Positions 53,630 to 62,724 of a stretch of DNA of 64,000 bases are shown here, piece by piece. Origin of the DNA: Pyxidicoccus sp. MSG2 (GTDB lineage: Bacteria; Myxococcota; Myxococcia; Myxococcales; Myxococcaceae); assembly GCF_026626705.1 (NCBI RefSeq), contig NZ_JAPNKC010000001.1:8698001-8762000 (forward strand). Reading direction: 5' to 3'. How positions within the stretch are numbered: the stretch's first letter is position 1; each line of letters starts with the position of its first letter. A program made the position numbers and the translations under genes. Under the pieces are notes generated by a model. That model saw nothing but the letters and a program-made list of their open reading frames with translations. It was not told the DNA's origin and did no database searches.

Positions 53630-53821
53630 CCGTGCCTCGTTCCTAACGTCTCGTGCCACGCGTGTCCGCTCCTGAGCATTGGGAGGGGGCCGCCAGTGTG
53701 ACCCGGGGCATCCCGATGATGGACGCTTGCTCGCTCACTCCTCGGCTTCCCGCCCTCACGTTGCACATCGACAGTCCGCTCGACGAGGCCACCCGGCACG
53801 GTGGCTGGAAGGAATGAATCC

Positions 53822-55282
53822 ATGCCGACGCGTCCCAAGGCGAAGGTCCTCACGCATCCTGCCATGGCCCGGAGGGCCCGCACCAAGGAACGCGAGCCCA
53901 CTCGCGGCAGCATCTCCCGCGAAGGCAACGGGACGGACACGCTGCGCCGCTGGCTGGACGAGAGGGGTGTGAAGAAGGTGAAGGTGGGCGCGGTCGACAT
54001 CGACGGCATCTGGCGCGGCAAGTACATCTCCCTGGAGAAGTTCCTCAGCGCCGCCAAGGGCGGGCTGGGCTTCTGCGACGTCGTCTTCGGCTGGGACATG
54101 GGCGACGAGCTGCTCGACAACACCCAGGTGACGGGCTGGCACACCGGCTACCCGGACGCGCACGCGAAGGTGGACACCTCCACCGGGCGCATCATCCCGT
54201 GGGAGCCTGACACCGCGGCCTTCCTGCTGGACTTCGTCAATGCGGACGGCTCTCCCTTCGAGGCCAGCCCACGCCAACTGCTGCAGAAGATTTCGGCGCG
54301 CGCGAGGGAGCTGGGCTATCTGCCCCGTTTCGGCGCCGAGTACGAGTTCTTCATCTTCAAGGAACAGCCGCAGAGCCTGAGGGAGAAGGGCTTCCAGTCG
54401 CTGACGCCGCTGACGCCGGGCATGTTCGGCTACTCGTGGCTGCGCACCTCGCAGAACGCGCCGCTGGTGCACGCGCTCATCGACGGGTGCAACGGCTTCG
54501 GGCTCAACATCGAGGGCTTCCACACGGAGACGGGCCCGGGCGTCTACGAGGCCGCCATCCGTTACGACGACATCGAGAAGTCCGCCGACAAGGCCGCGCT
54601 CTTCAAGACGGTGGTGAAGGAAATCTGTGCCCGCCACGGCCTCACCGCGTGCTTCATGGCGAAGGTGAACGCGAAGCTGCCGGGCTGCTCGGGGCACGTG
54701 CACCAGTCGCTGTGGGACTTGAAGGGGGAGAAGAACCTCTTCCACGAGGAGGGCTCGCCGCACGGCATGAGCCGGATGATGCGGCACTACATCGGCGGGC
54801 AGCTCGAGCTGATGCCGGAGTTGACGGCGCTCTACTGGCCCACCATCAACAGCTACAAGCGCAGCGTGGAGAACACGTGGGCGCCCACCACCGCGACGTG
54901 GGGCCTGGAGAACCGCACCACCGCCATCCGCGTCATCGGTGAGAACGCCAAGGCGATGCGGATTGAGTACCGGCAGCTCGCCGCGGACATGAACGCGTAC
55001 ATCGGCATGGCGGTGAGCCTGGCCGCGGGCCTGTGGGGCATCCAGAACAAGGTGGAGCCGCCCGCGGCCTGCAACAGCAATGCGTATGCGGAGGCCGACG
55101 CCCGGCCCCTTCCCCGCAACCTGAGGGACGCGGTGGCGCTGCTCAAGAACAGCGAGCGCGCGCGGGAGATTCTGGGCGAGGGCTTCGTGGACCACTTCGT
55201 GCGCACGCGCGAGTGGGAGGTGCGCCAGTACGAGCGCGCCGTCACCAACTGGGAGCTGGAGCGCTACCTGGAGCTCATCTGA
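53822..55282 (+). CDS. Glutamine synthetase-like gamma-glutamyl ligase
   Basis: The product has 486 residues from the ATG at 53822. The catalytic domain has the GS metal/ATP marks GAEYEFFIF, the NIEGFHTETGPGVYEAAI loop, FMAKVNAKLPGCSGHVHQSL and the ATP-side RTTAIRVIG. The N-terminal beta-grasp lies at about 40-140 (VDIDGIWRGKYISLEKFL). Length and TGPGVYEAAI resemble the PuuA/GlnT-like branch, which couples glutamate to amines, rather than housekeeping GlnA. No adenylylation Tyr context is recognised. It is followed by an iron alcohol dehydrogenase gene. Confidence 0.85.
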   Translation: MPTRPKAKVLTHPAMARRARTKEREPTRGSISREGNGTDTLRRWLDERGVKKVKVGAVDIDGIWRGKYISLEKFLSAAKGGLGFCDVVFGWDMGDELLDNTQVTGWHTGYPDAHAKVDTSTGRIIPWEPDTAAFLLDFVNADGSPFEASPRQLLQKISARARELGYLPRFGAEYEFFIFKEQPQSLREKGFQSLTPLTPGMFGYSWLRTSQNAPLVHALIDGCNGFGLNIEGFHTETGPGVYEAAIRYDDIEKSADKAALFKTVVKEICARHGLTACFMAKVNAKLPGCSGHVHQSLWDLKGEKNLFHEEGSPHGMSRMMRHYIGGQLELMPELTALYWPTINSYKRSVENTWAPTTATWGLENRTTAIRVIGENAKAMRIEYRQLAADMNAYIGMAVSLAAGLWGIQNKVEPPAACNSNAYAEADARPLPRNLRDAVALLKNSERAREILGEGFVDHFVRTREWEVRQYERAVTNWELERYLELI

Positions 55283-55305
55283 TGAGCACGACGGAGGAAG
55301 CAGTC

Positions 55306-56490
55306 ATGAAGCCGTTCGACATCCCCACCGAGCCCCGTGTCACGGAGATGGCATGGCCCACGCGCATCGTCTTCGGCGCGGGCGCCCTGCAGCGGCTCCC
55401 CGCCCAGGCGCAGCGACTGAAGATGAAGCGCCCGCTGCTGGTGACGGACGCGGGCGTGGTGAAGGCGGGGCTCGCCGCGCGCGTGCTCGAAGTCATGAAG
55501 AGCGCGGGCCTGGAGTGCGCCGTCTTCGACCGCGTGGAGCCCAACCCCACCGAGCGCGACGTCTTCGCCGGCCTGGAGGCGTACCGCAAGGCCGGCTGTG
55601 ACGGCATCGTCGCCCTCGGCGGCGGCAGCGCGCTGGATGCGGGCAAGCTGGTGCAGTTGCTCACCACGCACGAGCCGCCGCTCAGTCGCTACGACGACGC
55701 GAAGGGCGGCGACCAGTACGTGCGCGATGATTTGCCGCCGCTCATCGCGATTCCGACCACCGCGGGCACGGGCTCGGAGGTGGGGCGTTCGGGCGTGGTG
55801 ACGCTGGAGGACACCGGCCGCAAGACGGTCATCTTCAGCCCGCACCTGCTGCCACGCGCGGCCATCTGCGACCCGGAGCTGACACTGGGCCTGCCTCCCG
55901 GCGTCACCGCGGCCACGGGCATGGACGCCTTCACGCACTGCCTGGAGGCGTACCTGGCCAATGGCTTCCACCCGCTGGCGGACGCGGTGGCCATCGATGG
56001 CATCCACCGCGTGGGCCGCTCGCTGGTGACGGCGGTGAAGGAGGGCAGCAACCTGGCCGCGCGCACGGACATGATGGTGGCGGCGATGGAGGGCGCCATG
56101 GCCTTCCAGAAGGGCCTGGGCGCCTGCCACGCGCTGGCGCACGCGCTCACGCCCATCTCCGGCGTGCACCACGGCCTGTCCAACGCCATCGTCCTGCCCG
56201 TGGTGATGGAGTTCAACCGCGCGGTGTGCACGGCGCGGCTGGCCCGGGTGGCGCAGGCCATGGGTGACACGTCCAATGCGCGCGAGGAGGTGCTCGCGAG
56301 CAACGCCATCGACAGGGTTCGCCGGCTCAACGCGGCCATTGGCATCCCCTCGCGGCTGCGTGACGCGGGCGTGCAGGAGAAGGACCTGCCGAGAATCGCG
56401 GACAAGGCCTTCCAGGACGCCTCGCACCTGAGCAACCCGCGCAAGGTGACCGAGGCCGACCTGCTGGCCATGGCCCGCGAGGCGTACTGA
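55306..56490 (+). CDS. Iron-containing alcohol dehydrogenase
   Basis: The product has 394 residues from the ATG at 55306, which has GGAGG 8 nt upstream. An ATG at 55282 sharing one base with the preceding stop is an alternative. It is a Fe-ADH fold: GIVALGGGSALDAGKLVQLL (nucleotide loop), IAIPTTAGTGSEVGRSGVVT and the metal ligands in DAFTHCLEAYL and GACHALAHALTPISGVHHGL. It uses NAD(P). With the upstream ligase and the divergent amidotransferase it may belong to an amine or amino-alcohol pathway. Confidence 0.88.
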   Translation: MKPFDIPTEPRVTEMAWPTRIVFGAGALQRLPAQAQRLKMKRPLLVTDAGVVKAGLAARVLEVMKSAGLECAVFDRVEPNPTERDVFAGLEAYRKAGCDGIVALGGGSALDAGKLVQLLTTHEPPLSRYDDAKGGDQYVRDDLPPLIAIPTTAGTGSEVGRSGVVTLEDTGRKTVIFSPHLLPRAAICDPELTLGLPPGVTAATGMDAFTHCLEAYLANGFHPLADAVAIDGIHRVGRSLVTAVKEGSNLAARTDMMVAAMEGAMAFQKGLGACHALAHALTPISGVHHGLSNAIVLPVVMEFNRAVCTARLARVAQAMGDTSNAREEVLASNAIDRVRRLNAAIGIPSRLRDAGVQEKDLPRIADKAFQDASHLSNPRKVTEADLLAMAREAY

Positions 56491-56512
56491 CGGAAGCCTC
56501 GTGGACCTCGGA

Positions 56513-56539
56513 CCGGGGGAGGCGGAGTGCCTCCCCCGG
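56513..56539. terminator. Strong bidirectional hairpin
   Basis: CCGGGGGAGGC and GCCTCCCCCGG form a perfect 11-bp stem around a GGAGT loop, followed by GTGTTT. It lies between the alcohol dehydrogenase gene and a convergent lipoprotein gene. Confidence 0.75.
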
Positions 56540-56544
56540 GTGTT

Positions 56545-57144
56545 TCAGGGCGCCTCTTCCGAATCGCCCGGCCCACCCACGGTGCCGCCATCCGGGAGCA
56601 CCGGGGCGCCGCCCGTGCCGTTGCCATTGCCGTTGGGAGTGCCGGCATCCACCTCGCCGTGCGAGCCCACCACCGCACCCGTCACGGGGGGGGCGGACTC
56701 CTCGGGGCTGAACTCCAGAATCTCCACGAACACGCGCCCGGGCAGGCGCAGGTCCATGGCGTTGATGCGCTCCTGGCCGCGCAAGTCATAGAGCTGCTGT
56801 GCCACCGGGCCCGCGGGGATGCGGTCATCGGAGAAGAAGATGTACATCCGCACCTTCCCCTCCTGGACGGGGATGCGGAAGCTCGTGTTGGCCACGGGCT
56901 TGTTCGGGTCACACCGGATGGACCGGTTCTCCCGCGTCAGCGTGAGCTGACGGATGATGCCTTTCTCCGACACCGTGTAGAGCATGCAATAGGGGAGCTG
57001 TCCCTCCGAGGGGATGACCTCCACCGTGGCCGCACCCGTCTTCCGCAACTGCGCGCGAGCGGGCCTGTCCGCCTTCTTCCCGTCACAGCTCCCACACAGC
57101 GCCAACACTGTCGACACCACCAGCACCGCACTCCAGCGCTTCAT
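56545..57144 (-). CDS. Putative lipoprotein
   Basis: The product has 199 residues from the ATG at 57144, with GGGAGG 5 nt upstream. The signal ends at LALCGSC (Cys20). The mature part has a beta-rich core (about 50-150: QLPYCMLYTVSEKGIIRQLT, EGKVRMYIFFSDDRIPAGP) and a Gly/Asn/Asp-rich tail. No family is recognised. Confidence 0.65.
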   Translation of the reverse strand: MKRWSAVLVVSTVLALCGSCDGKKADRPARAQLRKTGAATVEVIPSEGQLPYCMLYTVSEKGIIRQLTLTRENRSIRCDPNKPVANTSFRIPVQEGKVRMYIFFSDDRIPAGPVAQQLYDLRGQERINAMDLRLPGRVFVEILEFSPEESAPPVTGAVVGSHGEVDAGTPNGNGNGTGGAPVLPDGGTVGGPGDSEEAP

Positions 57145-57220
57145 GTGTCCCTCCCGAGGGGCGTGGAAGAACCACCGTCTGCGCGGCAAGCCTACTTCGG
57201 GGCATGGGACTTCGGGGAGG

Positions 57221-57703
57221 TCATGGCAGCTCGCGTGGCACTTCCCGGACACCACAACGACCGCTTGTGCACACCGCCACCGGGCGAGTCCGGGGGGGAG
57301 CACACGGGGGAATGATGCAGCGCTCCCCACGCTCCCGGCACTCGCGCTCGCGCACGTCGATGGCCTGGTCCTCCGCCACCGTCACCGCGCGGCCGGTGCA
57401 CAGCCGGGCGCAGCACTCGCCCTCGGGCACCAGGGTGATGGCGCAGTCCGCGTCGCTCCGACATTGGGCCGCCTGCGCGGTGGGCGACGGGCCCGTGGGG
57501 CCGCCGTCCGTGGGCATGGTCGCCGAGGTGCCGCCGCTCGCGGTGGGCGTCGCATCCGGACCTTCCGCGTGCGCCGAGGGTGCAGGGCCACCATTCTCCG
57601 GTGACGCCGCGTCGTCTGGCCGGCTCATGGGCTCCACCGAGCGCGCACAGCCGAGGCACAGCAGGAGGGAGCACAGCAGCAGGGAAGGGCGCATGGGGTG
57701 CAT
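57221..57703 (-). CDS. Putative cysteine-containing lipoprotein
   Basis: The product has 160 residues from the ATG at 57703 (GGGA upstream), or 157 from the ATG at 57694. The lipobox is LLCLGC. A Pro/Ser/Gly linker (about 25-85) precedes a compact domain with eight Cys (CRSDADCAITLVPEGECCAR ... CREREC) that resembles short disulphide-rich domains. No function is assigned. Confidence 0.65.
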   Translation of the reverse strand: MHPMRPSLLLCSLLLCLGCARSVEPMSRPDDAASPENGGPAPSAHAEGPDATPTASGGTSATMPTDGGPTGPSPTAQAAQCRSDADCAITLVPEGECCARLCTGRAVTVAEDQAIDVRERECRERGERCIIPPCAPPRTRPVAVCTSGRCGVREVPRELP

Positions 57704-57824
57704 CGTGTCCCAGGTGGCTGGAGATGTCCGTGCCGTCATCCACGCCAGGGTGCCGCTTCGCGTCATCGTCGCCGTGGAGGCCTCCGGGACGCGGCCCTGT
57801 GCGGGGCCGCATCGCGCACGGAGT

Positions 57825-57850
57825 CCGCCCGGGGTGTCACGCCCGGGCGG
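57825..57850. terminator. Hairpin downstream of the lipoprotein gene
   Basis: CCGCCCGGG and CCCGGGCGG form a 9-bp stem with an 8-nt loop, 18 nt past the stop at 57869. Confidence 0.6.
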
Positions 57851-57868
57851 GGTCGGTGCTTCAGGGGC

Positions 57869-58747
57869 TCACGGGCAGCCGGAGCTGACCTCGAGCGCGT
57901 CGTAGGCCATCCACCCGTTGCGCTTGGTGCCGGTGGTGGCGGCGATGACGTAGCCGTAGATGAACTTCATCGTCCCCGACTGCGTGCGGTAGCGGCCCGC
58001 GCTGTCCTTCACCCACAGCGGGATGTCGATGGACGGCGCGCCGTTGTCGGTGGGCACGTCCAGGCGCTGGAACTTCGTGCCCGCGGGGAAGTGGTCCACC
58101 GCGGGGCCGCCCAGGGCCATGCCCGGCACGTTGAAGATGAGGTTGACCGAGCGCAGCCCGTTGGCGCGCACCAGCGGCAGGTAGTCGCCCGCGCGCTCGT
58201 TGGCCGACGTGGTGTCGTAGACCACCTTCTTCACCTCGAGCGCCGGGTCATGCCAGTTGCGCACGGCGTAGCAGGCCATCTTCGTCAGGCCCGAGCCCAG
58301 CGCCGAGACGTGGCCCACCTTCTGCTCGAAGGACGTGCGGCCGAGGATGGCCGACATCGGCAGCCAGCCCGCGCTGGAGTTGGAGGTGGACACCGCGAAG
58401 GCGTGCAGTTCGCCCGCGAAGGTGCGCGTCTGGCCGTAGTTGAACGCGGAGCTGGTGCGGGTGTTGGTGCCCACCACCGTGCCGTTGCCGTCGCGGATGG
58501 GGACGCCCGTCACCAGGCCCCAGTTGTCGTCGGCCGGGTCATTGGTGGGAACGCGGTTGCCACCCGGGTCCTGCAGCTTGCAGTTGTACGGGCTCTCCAG
58601 ACAGTACGTGCCGTTCACGCCCGAGTACGCCGCCTGCTGCTGCGCGGCGAGGCCCTCGCCGGACACCGCGCTGTCGACTGCCTCCTGGCCACCGCACGCG
58701 GCGGAGGCCAAGGCAAAGGTGCAAATCAAGGAAAAGTTGTTTCGCAT
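57869..58747 (-). CDS. Putative lipoprotein with beta-rich domain
   Basis: The product has 292 residues from the ATG at 58747 (RNNFSLICTF). The lipobox is ALASAAC. Repeated Gly/Asn-rich turns (GLVTGVPIRDGNGTVVGTN, NGLRSVNLIFNVPGMALGGP) suggest a secreted beta domain. I do not recognise the family. The tail holds WMAYDALEVSSGCP. Confidence 0.65.
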   Translation of the reverse strand: MRNNFSLICTFALASAACGGQEAVDSAVSGEGLAAQQQAAYSGVNGTYCLESPYNCKLQDPGGNRVPTNDPADDNWGLVTGVPIRDGNGTVVGTNTRTSSAFNYGQTRTFAGELHAFAVSTSNSSAGWLPMSAILGRTSFEQKVGHVSALGSGLTKMACYAVRNWHDPALEVKKVVYDTTSANERAGDYLPLVRANGLRSVNLIFNVPGMALGGPAVDHFPAGTKFQRLDVPTDNGAPSIDIPLWVKDSAGRYRTQSGTMKFIYGYVIAATTGTKRNGWMAYDALEVSSGCP

Positions 58748-58803
58748 GTTCTCATGGAATGCGAGGAAGACCCCGGGTGTCAATCGGGTCCGCTTCGCCC
58801 CCA

Positions 58804-59325
58804 CTACTTCGCGAGCGCGTCGAGCCGGGCGACCGCGCGCGGCGCGCCCATCATCACCGCCGCAATCAGCGCGGTGTTGCCGCTGGCGTCCTGACGCTCG
58901 GGGTCCGCGCCGCGCGAGAGGAGCAGCTCCAGCACTTCGAGCCGGTCGAACATGGCCGCGAACATGAGTGCGGTGCGCCCGTCCGGCCCGGCCCCGTCCA
59001 CGGGAGCGCCGCCGTCGAGCAGCAGCTCCACCATGCGCACGTCGCCCTTGAAGGCGGCGCCGGCCAGCGGCGTCTGTCCCTTGTCGTTGGCGCGCGTGGC
59101 ATCCGCGCCGCGCGACAGCAGCAGCTTCGCGACGTCGGCCTGACCCGAGTACGCGGCGAGCATCAGGAGCGTGTTGCCTTCCTCGTTGGTGAGGTTCACC
59201 GACAGCCCCGCGTCGAGCATCTGGCGGAGGGTGTCGGTGTTGCCCTGGCGAGCGAGGTTGAAGGCCTCGCGGGTGGCCGCGAGCGCTCGGGGGTCGATGT
59301 CGTCGGAGGGAGGGGGCGGGGACAT
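58804..59325 (-). CDS. Ankyrin-repeat protein
   Basis: The product has 173 residues from the ATG at 59325 (AGGAG 7 nt upstream). Four or so ankyrin repeats cover residues 20-165 (GNTLLMLAAYSGQADVAKLL, GQTPLAGAAFKGDVRMVELL, GRTALMFAAMFDRLEVLELL). There is no signal peptide, so it is probably a cytoplasmic binding module. It is preceded by a Pro-rich leader (SPPPPSDDIDP). Confidence 0.85.
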   Translation of the reverse strand: MSPPPPSDDIDPRALAATREAFNLARQGNTDTLRQMLDAGLSVNLTNEEGNTLLMLAAYSGQADVAKLLLSRGADATRANDKGQTPLAGAAFKGDVRMVELLLDGGAPVDGAGPDGRTALMFAAMFDRLEVLELLLSRGADPERQDASGNTALIAAVMMGAPRAVARLDALAK

Positions 59326-59571
59326 GGGCGGACTCCTGCGGGGGCAGGCCAACTGTATACGCCCCTCGCGGAGGACGAGCGGGTTGTCGCCGCGCGTCGT
59401 GGCCTGGATGACCCTCGAGCGACAGGTCCTGCCCGGCGCTCGTGAAGTCGAAAGGGCACGGTGCGCGTGCGCTGTGCGACGCGACGTGGCACCCCGGGTG
59501 CGCTGGGTGGGCCGGGAGGGCTCGTCACATTTGGCGCCGCCGCGAACCCATTGCGGTGAGGAGGGGGCACG

Positions 59572-60366
59572 ATGAAGCAGCGAAACACCTGGCTGTCACT
59601 GTGCGGGGCCACCGCGTTGCTGGCCGCTTGTGGGGTCGCGGAAGTCGCCGGAGATGACGCCCGTGCGCGCGAGGCCGAGGAGGTTCTCCCGAGCGAAGCG
59701 GAGTCCGTGGCGGACACGGCTTCGGCCCGTGACGCGGCGGGGGCGCACGACTGCGGGTGCCAGCCTCCCACCTTCGTGGCGGACCTCACTCCGGGCCTCG
59801 AAGGCACGGACGTCCGCAGCTTCATCGACCTGGACGGCACGCCCATCGTCAACGGCTACAACGGTGGCATCAACACCCTGTGGCGGCTGGAGCGGAGGGG
59901 CGGATGTGGCCAATGGGACGCGGCCCTCATCAAGGGCGGCTTCGGCGGCCTTCCGCTGCTCTTCGGCTCCGCCGTCATCGGTCGGACGCTGTACTTCGCC
60001 GCCGACGACGGCGTGTACGGCCGCGAGCTGTGGAAGACGGACGGCACGGCCGAGGGCACGGTGCTGGTGAAGGACATCAACCCCGGCCCCGAGAACGCCT
60101 TCCCTGGCGACCCGAACACGCCCTTTGTCGTGGGAAGCGGGCTCGTGTTCAACGCCATCGAGCCCGTTCACGGCGACGAGCTGTGGTGGACCGACGGCAC
60201 CACGGCGGGGACGCGGATGGCGGACCTCTACGAGGGCACCGCGAGTTCCTACCCCTACGGCTTCACGCGAGTGGGCAAATGGGTCTTCTTCACGGCGGAT
60301 GATGGTGTGCGCGGCCGCGAGCCCTGGGCCCTGCCAGTGGCGTGCTTCCCGGACGTCGACGACTGA
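59572..60366 (+). CDS. Lipoprotein with ELWxTDGT repeats
   Basis: The product has 264 residues. The lipobox is ATALLAAC (Cys20). The mature protein carries the ELWKTDGTAEGTVLVKDINP motif and a degenerate second copy (ELWWTDGTTAGTRMADLYEG), plus a flanking FFTADDGVRGREPWALP. These are ELWxTDGTxxGT blades like those of large myxobacterial surface proteins with beta-propellers. Only part of a propeller fits in this length, so it may oligomerise or be truncated. Confidence 0.75.
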   Translation: MKQRNTWLSLCGATALLAACGVAEVAGDDARAREAEEVLPSEAESVADTASARDAAGAHDCGCQPPTFVADLTPGLEGTDVRSFIDLDGTPIVNGYNGGINTLWRLERRGGCGQWDAALIKGGFGGLPLLFGSAVIGRTLYFAADDGVYGRELWKTDGTAEGTVLVKDINPGPENAFPGDPNTPFVVGSGLVFNAIEPVHGDELWWTDGTTAGTRMADLYEGTASSYPYGFTRVGKWVFFTADDGVRGREPWALPVACFPDVDD

Positions 60367-60380
60367 AGCTCGCGCACCCG

Positions 60381-61547
60381 CTACTTCGGCCGGATGAACT
60401 GGAGGTCGCGGCGCGACGCGTCGGCGGCGGCGAAGGTGAGCAGCTTCTCGCCTTCGTCCGTCACCTCCTCGCGCTCGCGGGGCGACAGCCGCTTGAAGGG
60501 CTCGATGAGCAGGGTGGCGGTGCCTCGGCCCTGCTGGAGCTTCCAGGTGCCGCGGAAGAAGCCATCCACGAGCAGGGAGCCGGGCACCAGGCCATTCGGG
60601 GTGATGGTGCGCTTGCGGTCCTCGTCGGAGATGACGCGCGTGCGGTCCGCGTGGGACAGGAGCAGGTTGTCGAACTCGGGCAGGAAGCGCACCGGAGCGG
60701 GCGTCTCCGGGTCGGGCCTCGGCGCATCCGGCACATCGAACAGCTCGCGGCCCTGCTCGTCGCGGAAGGTGCGCAGACCGGGCCTCAGCCGCTCGACCAC
60801 CTCGCCCAGCCGGGTGAGCCCCGACCACGCCTGCACGTCCATGACGGACGCCGGGCCGAAGGCGGCGAGGTAGCGCAGCACCATTTCATCCACGGAAGGG
60901 GTGGCGTCGAGGGGCTGCCCGAGCCAGGACTCGATGGTGGTGCAGCGGGCCTGTCCAGCAGAACCCCAGACGCCACGCGGTGGTACCTGTATCAGCGGTG
61001 CCAGGAGGCGGATGGCCTGTGCGAGGGCCGTGGGGGCACGGTCCGGCCAGCGCTCCGCGAGCCGTGCGCCGAGTTCCGTGTACGTGAGCGGCTGCTCATC
61101 GACGTGCGCCCGCCCCGCCGCCACGAGTGCCTCGAGGTCCAGGCCCGTGAGCTTCCGGGCATGCGCGCTGCCCGTCTTGAGGACCCGCTCCAGCATGGGC
61201 TGCACCAGCGGCCGCAGCATCCGCGCGTCGCGGCCCGTGGCGAGGTGCAGCGTCCCGCGCATCAGCACGAGGCGCACCACCTGCCGGTCGATGAGCAGCG
61301 CGGACAAATCCTCCTGGCGGAAGCCCTGCAGCCGCGTCCACAGGCCGTAGTACGGCGCGTTCGGCGCCTGGGCCTGGAGCCCCACGAGGTGCTCCACGGC
61401 CTTCAGCACCGGCAGCTTGGAGCGGCGGAGCAACAACTGCCGCTCGAGCATGGCGCGGTTGAGGGCTCGCTGGCCAAGCACCTGCGACGGGCGGCTTCCT
61501 CCGCGACGGGCGACCGCGGCCACGGGCTTTCGGGTGGGCATGATCAT
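60381..61547 (-). CDS. Winged-helix DNA-binding protein (YcaQ/HTH_42-like)
   Basis: The product has 388 residues from the ATG at 61547, with GGGAGG 7 nt upstream (an ATG at 61541 is also possible). The HTH_42 pattern runs through the protein: LKAVEHLVGLQAQAPNAPYY, GLWTRLQGFRQEDLSALLID, RLVLMRGTLHLATGRDARML, VDEMVLRYLAAFGPASVMDV and FLPEFDNLLLSHADRTRVIS. Members of this family act in interstrand-crosslink repair (AlkX/YcaQ) or are toxin-locus glycosylases. A self-resistance role is possible. Confidence 0.8.
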   Translation of the reverse strand: MIMPTRKPVAAVARRGGSRPSQVLGQRALNRAMLERQLLLRRSKLPVLKAVEHLVGLQAQAPNAPYYGLWTRLQGFRQEDLSALLIDRQVVRLVLMRGTLHLATGRDARMLRPLVQPMLERVLKTGSAHARKLTGLDLEALVAAGRAHVDEQPLTYTELGARLAERWPDRAPTALAQAIRLLAPLIQVPPRGVWGSAGQARCTTIESWLGQPLDATPSVDEMVLRYLAAFGPASVMDVQAWSGLTRLGEVVERLRPGLRTFRDEQGRELFDVPDAPRPDPETPAPVRFLPEFDNLLLSHADRTRVISDEDRKRTITPNGLVPGSLLVDGFFRGTWKLQQGRGTATLLIEPFKRLSPREREEVTDEGEKLLTFAAADASRRDLQFIRPK

Positions 61548-61788
61548 CCTCGCGCCTCCCACCGATGCCACGGAGCGCGCCGCGCTGGAACCCCGGGGAG
61601 CGACACCGGTGGGGAATCCGAGCGGCAGGAGCGGGAAGAAGAAGGAGAGCATGTCGGCCTCGTACCGGGCTTGGGTGGGCGCTCCCTTTCGAGGGCGCGG
61701 CGCTACCTTGGGCCTCGGGGATGACAGCCTTGTGTCAGGTATGTCGGACGCCCCGGGCGATGCCCGCCTGCCCGCGCTCCGGGTGTTT

Positions 61789-61802
61789 TTACCCGGGTGA
61801 TA
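61789..61802. promoter_or_regulatory. Operator copy 1 (TTACCCGGGTGATA)
   Basis: It matches the 61815-61830 palindrome at 13 of 14 positions and is centred 28 bp upstream of it. It lies just before the -35 hexamer of the probable promoter for the gene at 61858. Confidence 0.6.
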
Positions 61803-61831
61803 TTGACGGATGAATATTACCCGGGTAATAA
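61803..61831 (+). promoter_or_regulatory. Sigma70-like promoter overlapped by an operator
   Basis: TTGACG and TAATAA are 17 bp apart. The second operator palindrome covers the downstream half of the spacer and the -10, so binding there would block initiation. Confidence 0.55.
61815..61830. promoter_or_regulatory. Operator copy 2, perfect palindrome
   Basis: TATTACCCGGGTAATA is a perfect 16-bp palindrome in an AT-rich island of an otherwise GC-rich region, 28 bp from copy 1. It is a dimer-binding site by symmetry. Confidence 0.65.
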
Positions 61832-61857
61832 CCCGCGCGTCGAAGCGAGGAGGACAC

Positions 61858-62502
61858 GTGCGTCAGGCGAAGTCAGCGGGGGAAGAGGGCGGGTACACGG
61901 CGTTCGCGGGGCCGCGCTGCATCGCCTCGGGAGGGTTGGAGGCGGTCGCGCTGAAGGTGAAGGCGTGGGTCGACGGTGGAGAGACGGTGCCGGTCGTCAT
62001 CTACGAGGACGCGACGGGCCTGCCCGTCCACCCGGACCTGCGCGGGACTCGAGAGGACGTGCTGCGCGGGCTCGAAGCGCGGCGCGCACGGGCCGCTGCC
62101 TCCAGTGAGGACACGGAGGAGCCGCGGAGGAGCGGGCCGGGGCGGCCGAAGCTGGGCGTCATCTCCCGTGAGGTCTCCCTGCTGCCCCGCCACTGGGAGT
62201 GGCTCAACGCTCAGCCGAGCGGCGCGTCCGCGGCGCTGCGCAAGCTCGTCGAGAACGAGATGCGCGGCGGGCAGGGCCGCGAGCGGGCCCGGAAGTCACA
62301 GGAGGCCGCGGGCCGCTTCATGCTCGCCGTGGCCGGAGACCTTCCCGGCTTCGAGGAGGCGTCGCGCGCCTTCTACGCCCGGAACCCGGAGCGCTTCGAC
62401 GAGCTCACCCAGCCGTGGCCCAGGGACGTCCGCGAGCACGTCCGCCGGCTGGTCGCCATCGTCATCCGTGACGAGGCCGAAGTGACACGTGCCACCCCCT
62501 AG
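61858..62502 (+). CDS. DUF2239-like protein with AT-hook-like motif
   Basis: The product has 214 residues from the GTG at 61858, with AGGAGG 4 nt upstream (an ATG at 61810 lies inside the promoter). The N-terminus YTAFAGPRCIASG followed by VIYEDATGLPVHPDLRG is the DUF2239 pattern. A GPGRPKLGV segment resembles an AT-hook core, and the following EVSLLPRHWEWLNAQPSGAS could form a ribbon-helix-helix-like element. Function is unknown. The promoter carries two operators, so autoregulation is possible. Confidence 0.7.
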   Translation: MRQAKSAGEEGGYTAFAGPRCIASGGLEAVALKVKAWVDGGETVPVVIYEDATGLPVHPDLRGTREDVLRGLEARRARAAASSEDTEEPRRSGPGRPKLGVISREVSLLPRHWEWLNAQPSGASAALRKLVENEMRGGQGRERARKSQEAAGRFMLAVAGDLPGFEEASRAFYARNPERFDELTQPWPRDVREHVRRLVAIVIRDEAEVTRATP

Positions 62503-62724
62503 CGGTGTTGAGCTTCCGCGCGCTCACCGAGGACTCCGTCGTGGACATCTTCCTGCTGTATTTCCTGCCCGTGCCGCTGGCCTGGGCGAGTCGTCCCGCA
62601 AAAACCAGGCGCCTCACGGTGGTGGGTGGCAAGGCCGGGGCGAAGGACTCCGGGCGTCCGCTCCCCGCCCGGAAGGCGCGCGCTTCCACCGCGCCGCGTG
62701 AGCGCCGTCGTGGTGGGGGGCGAA

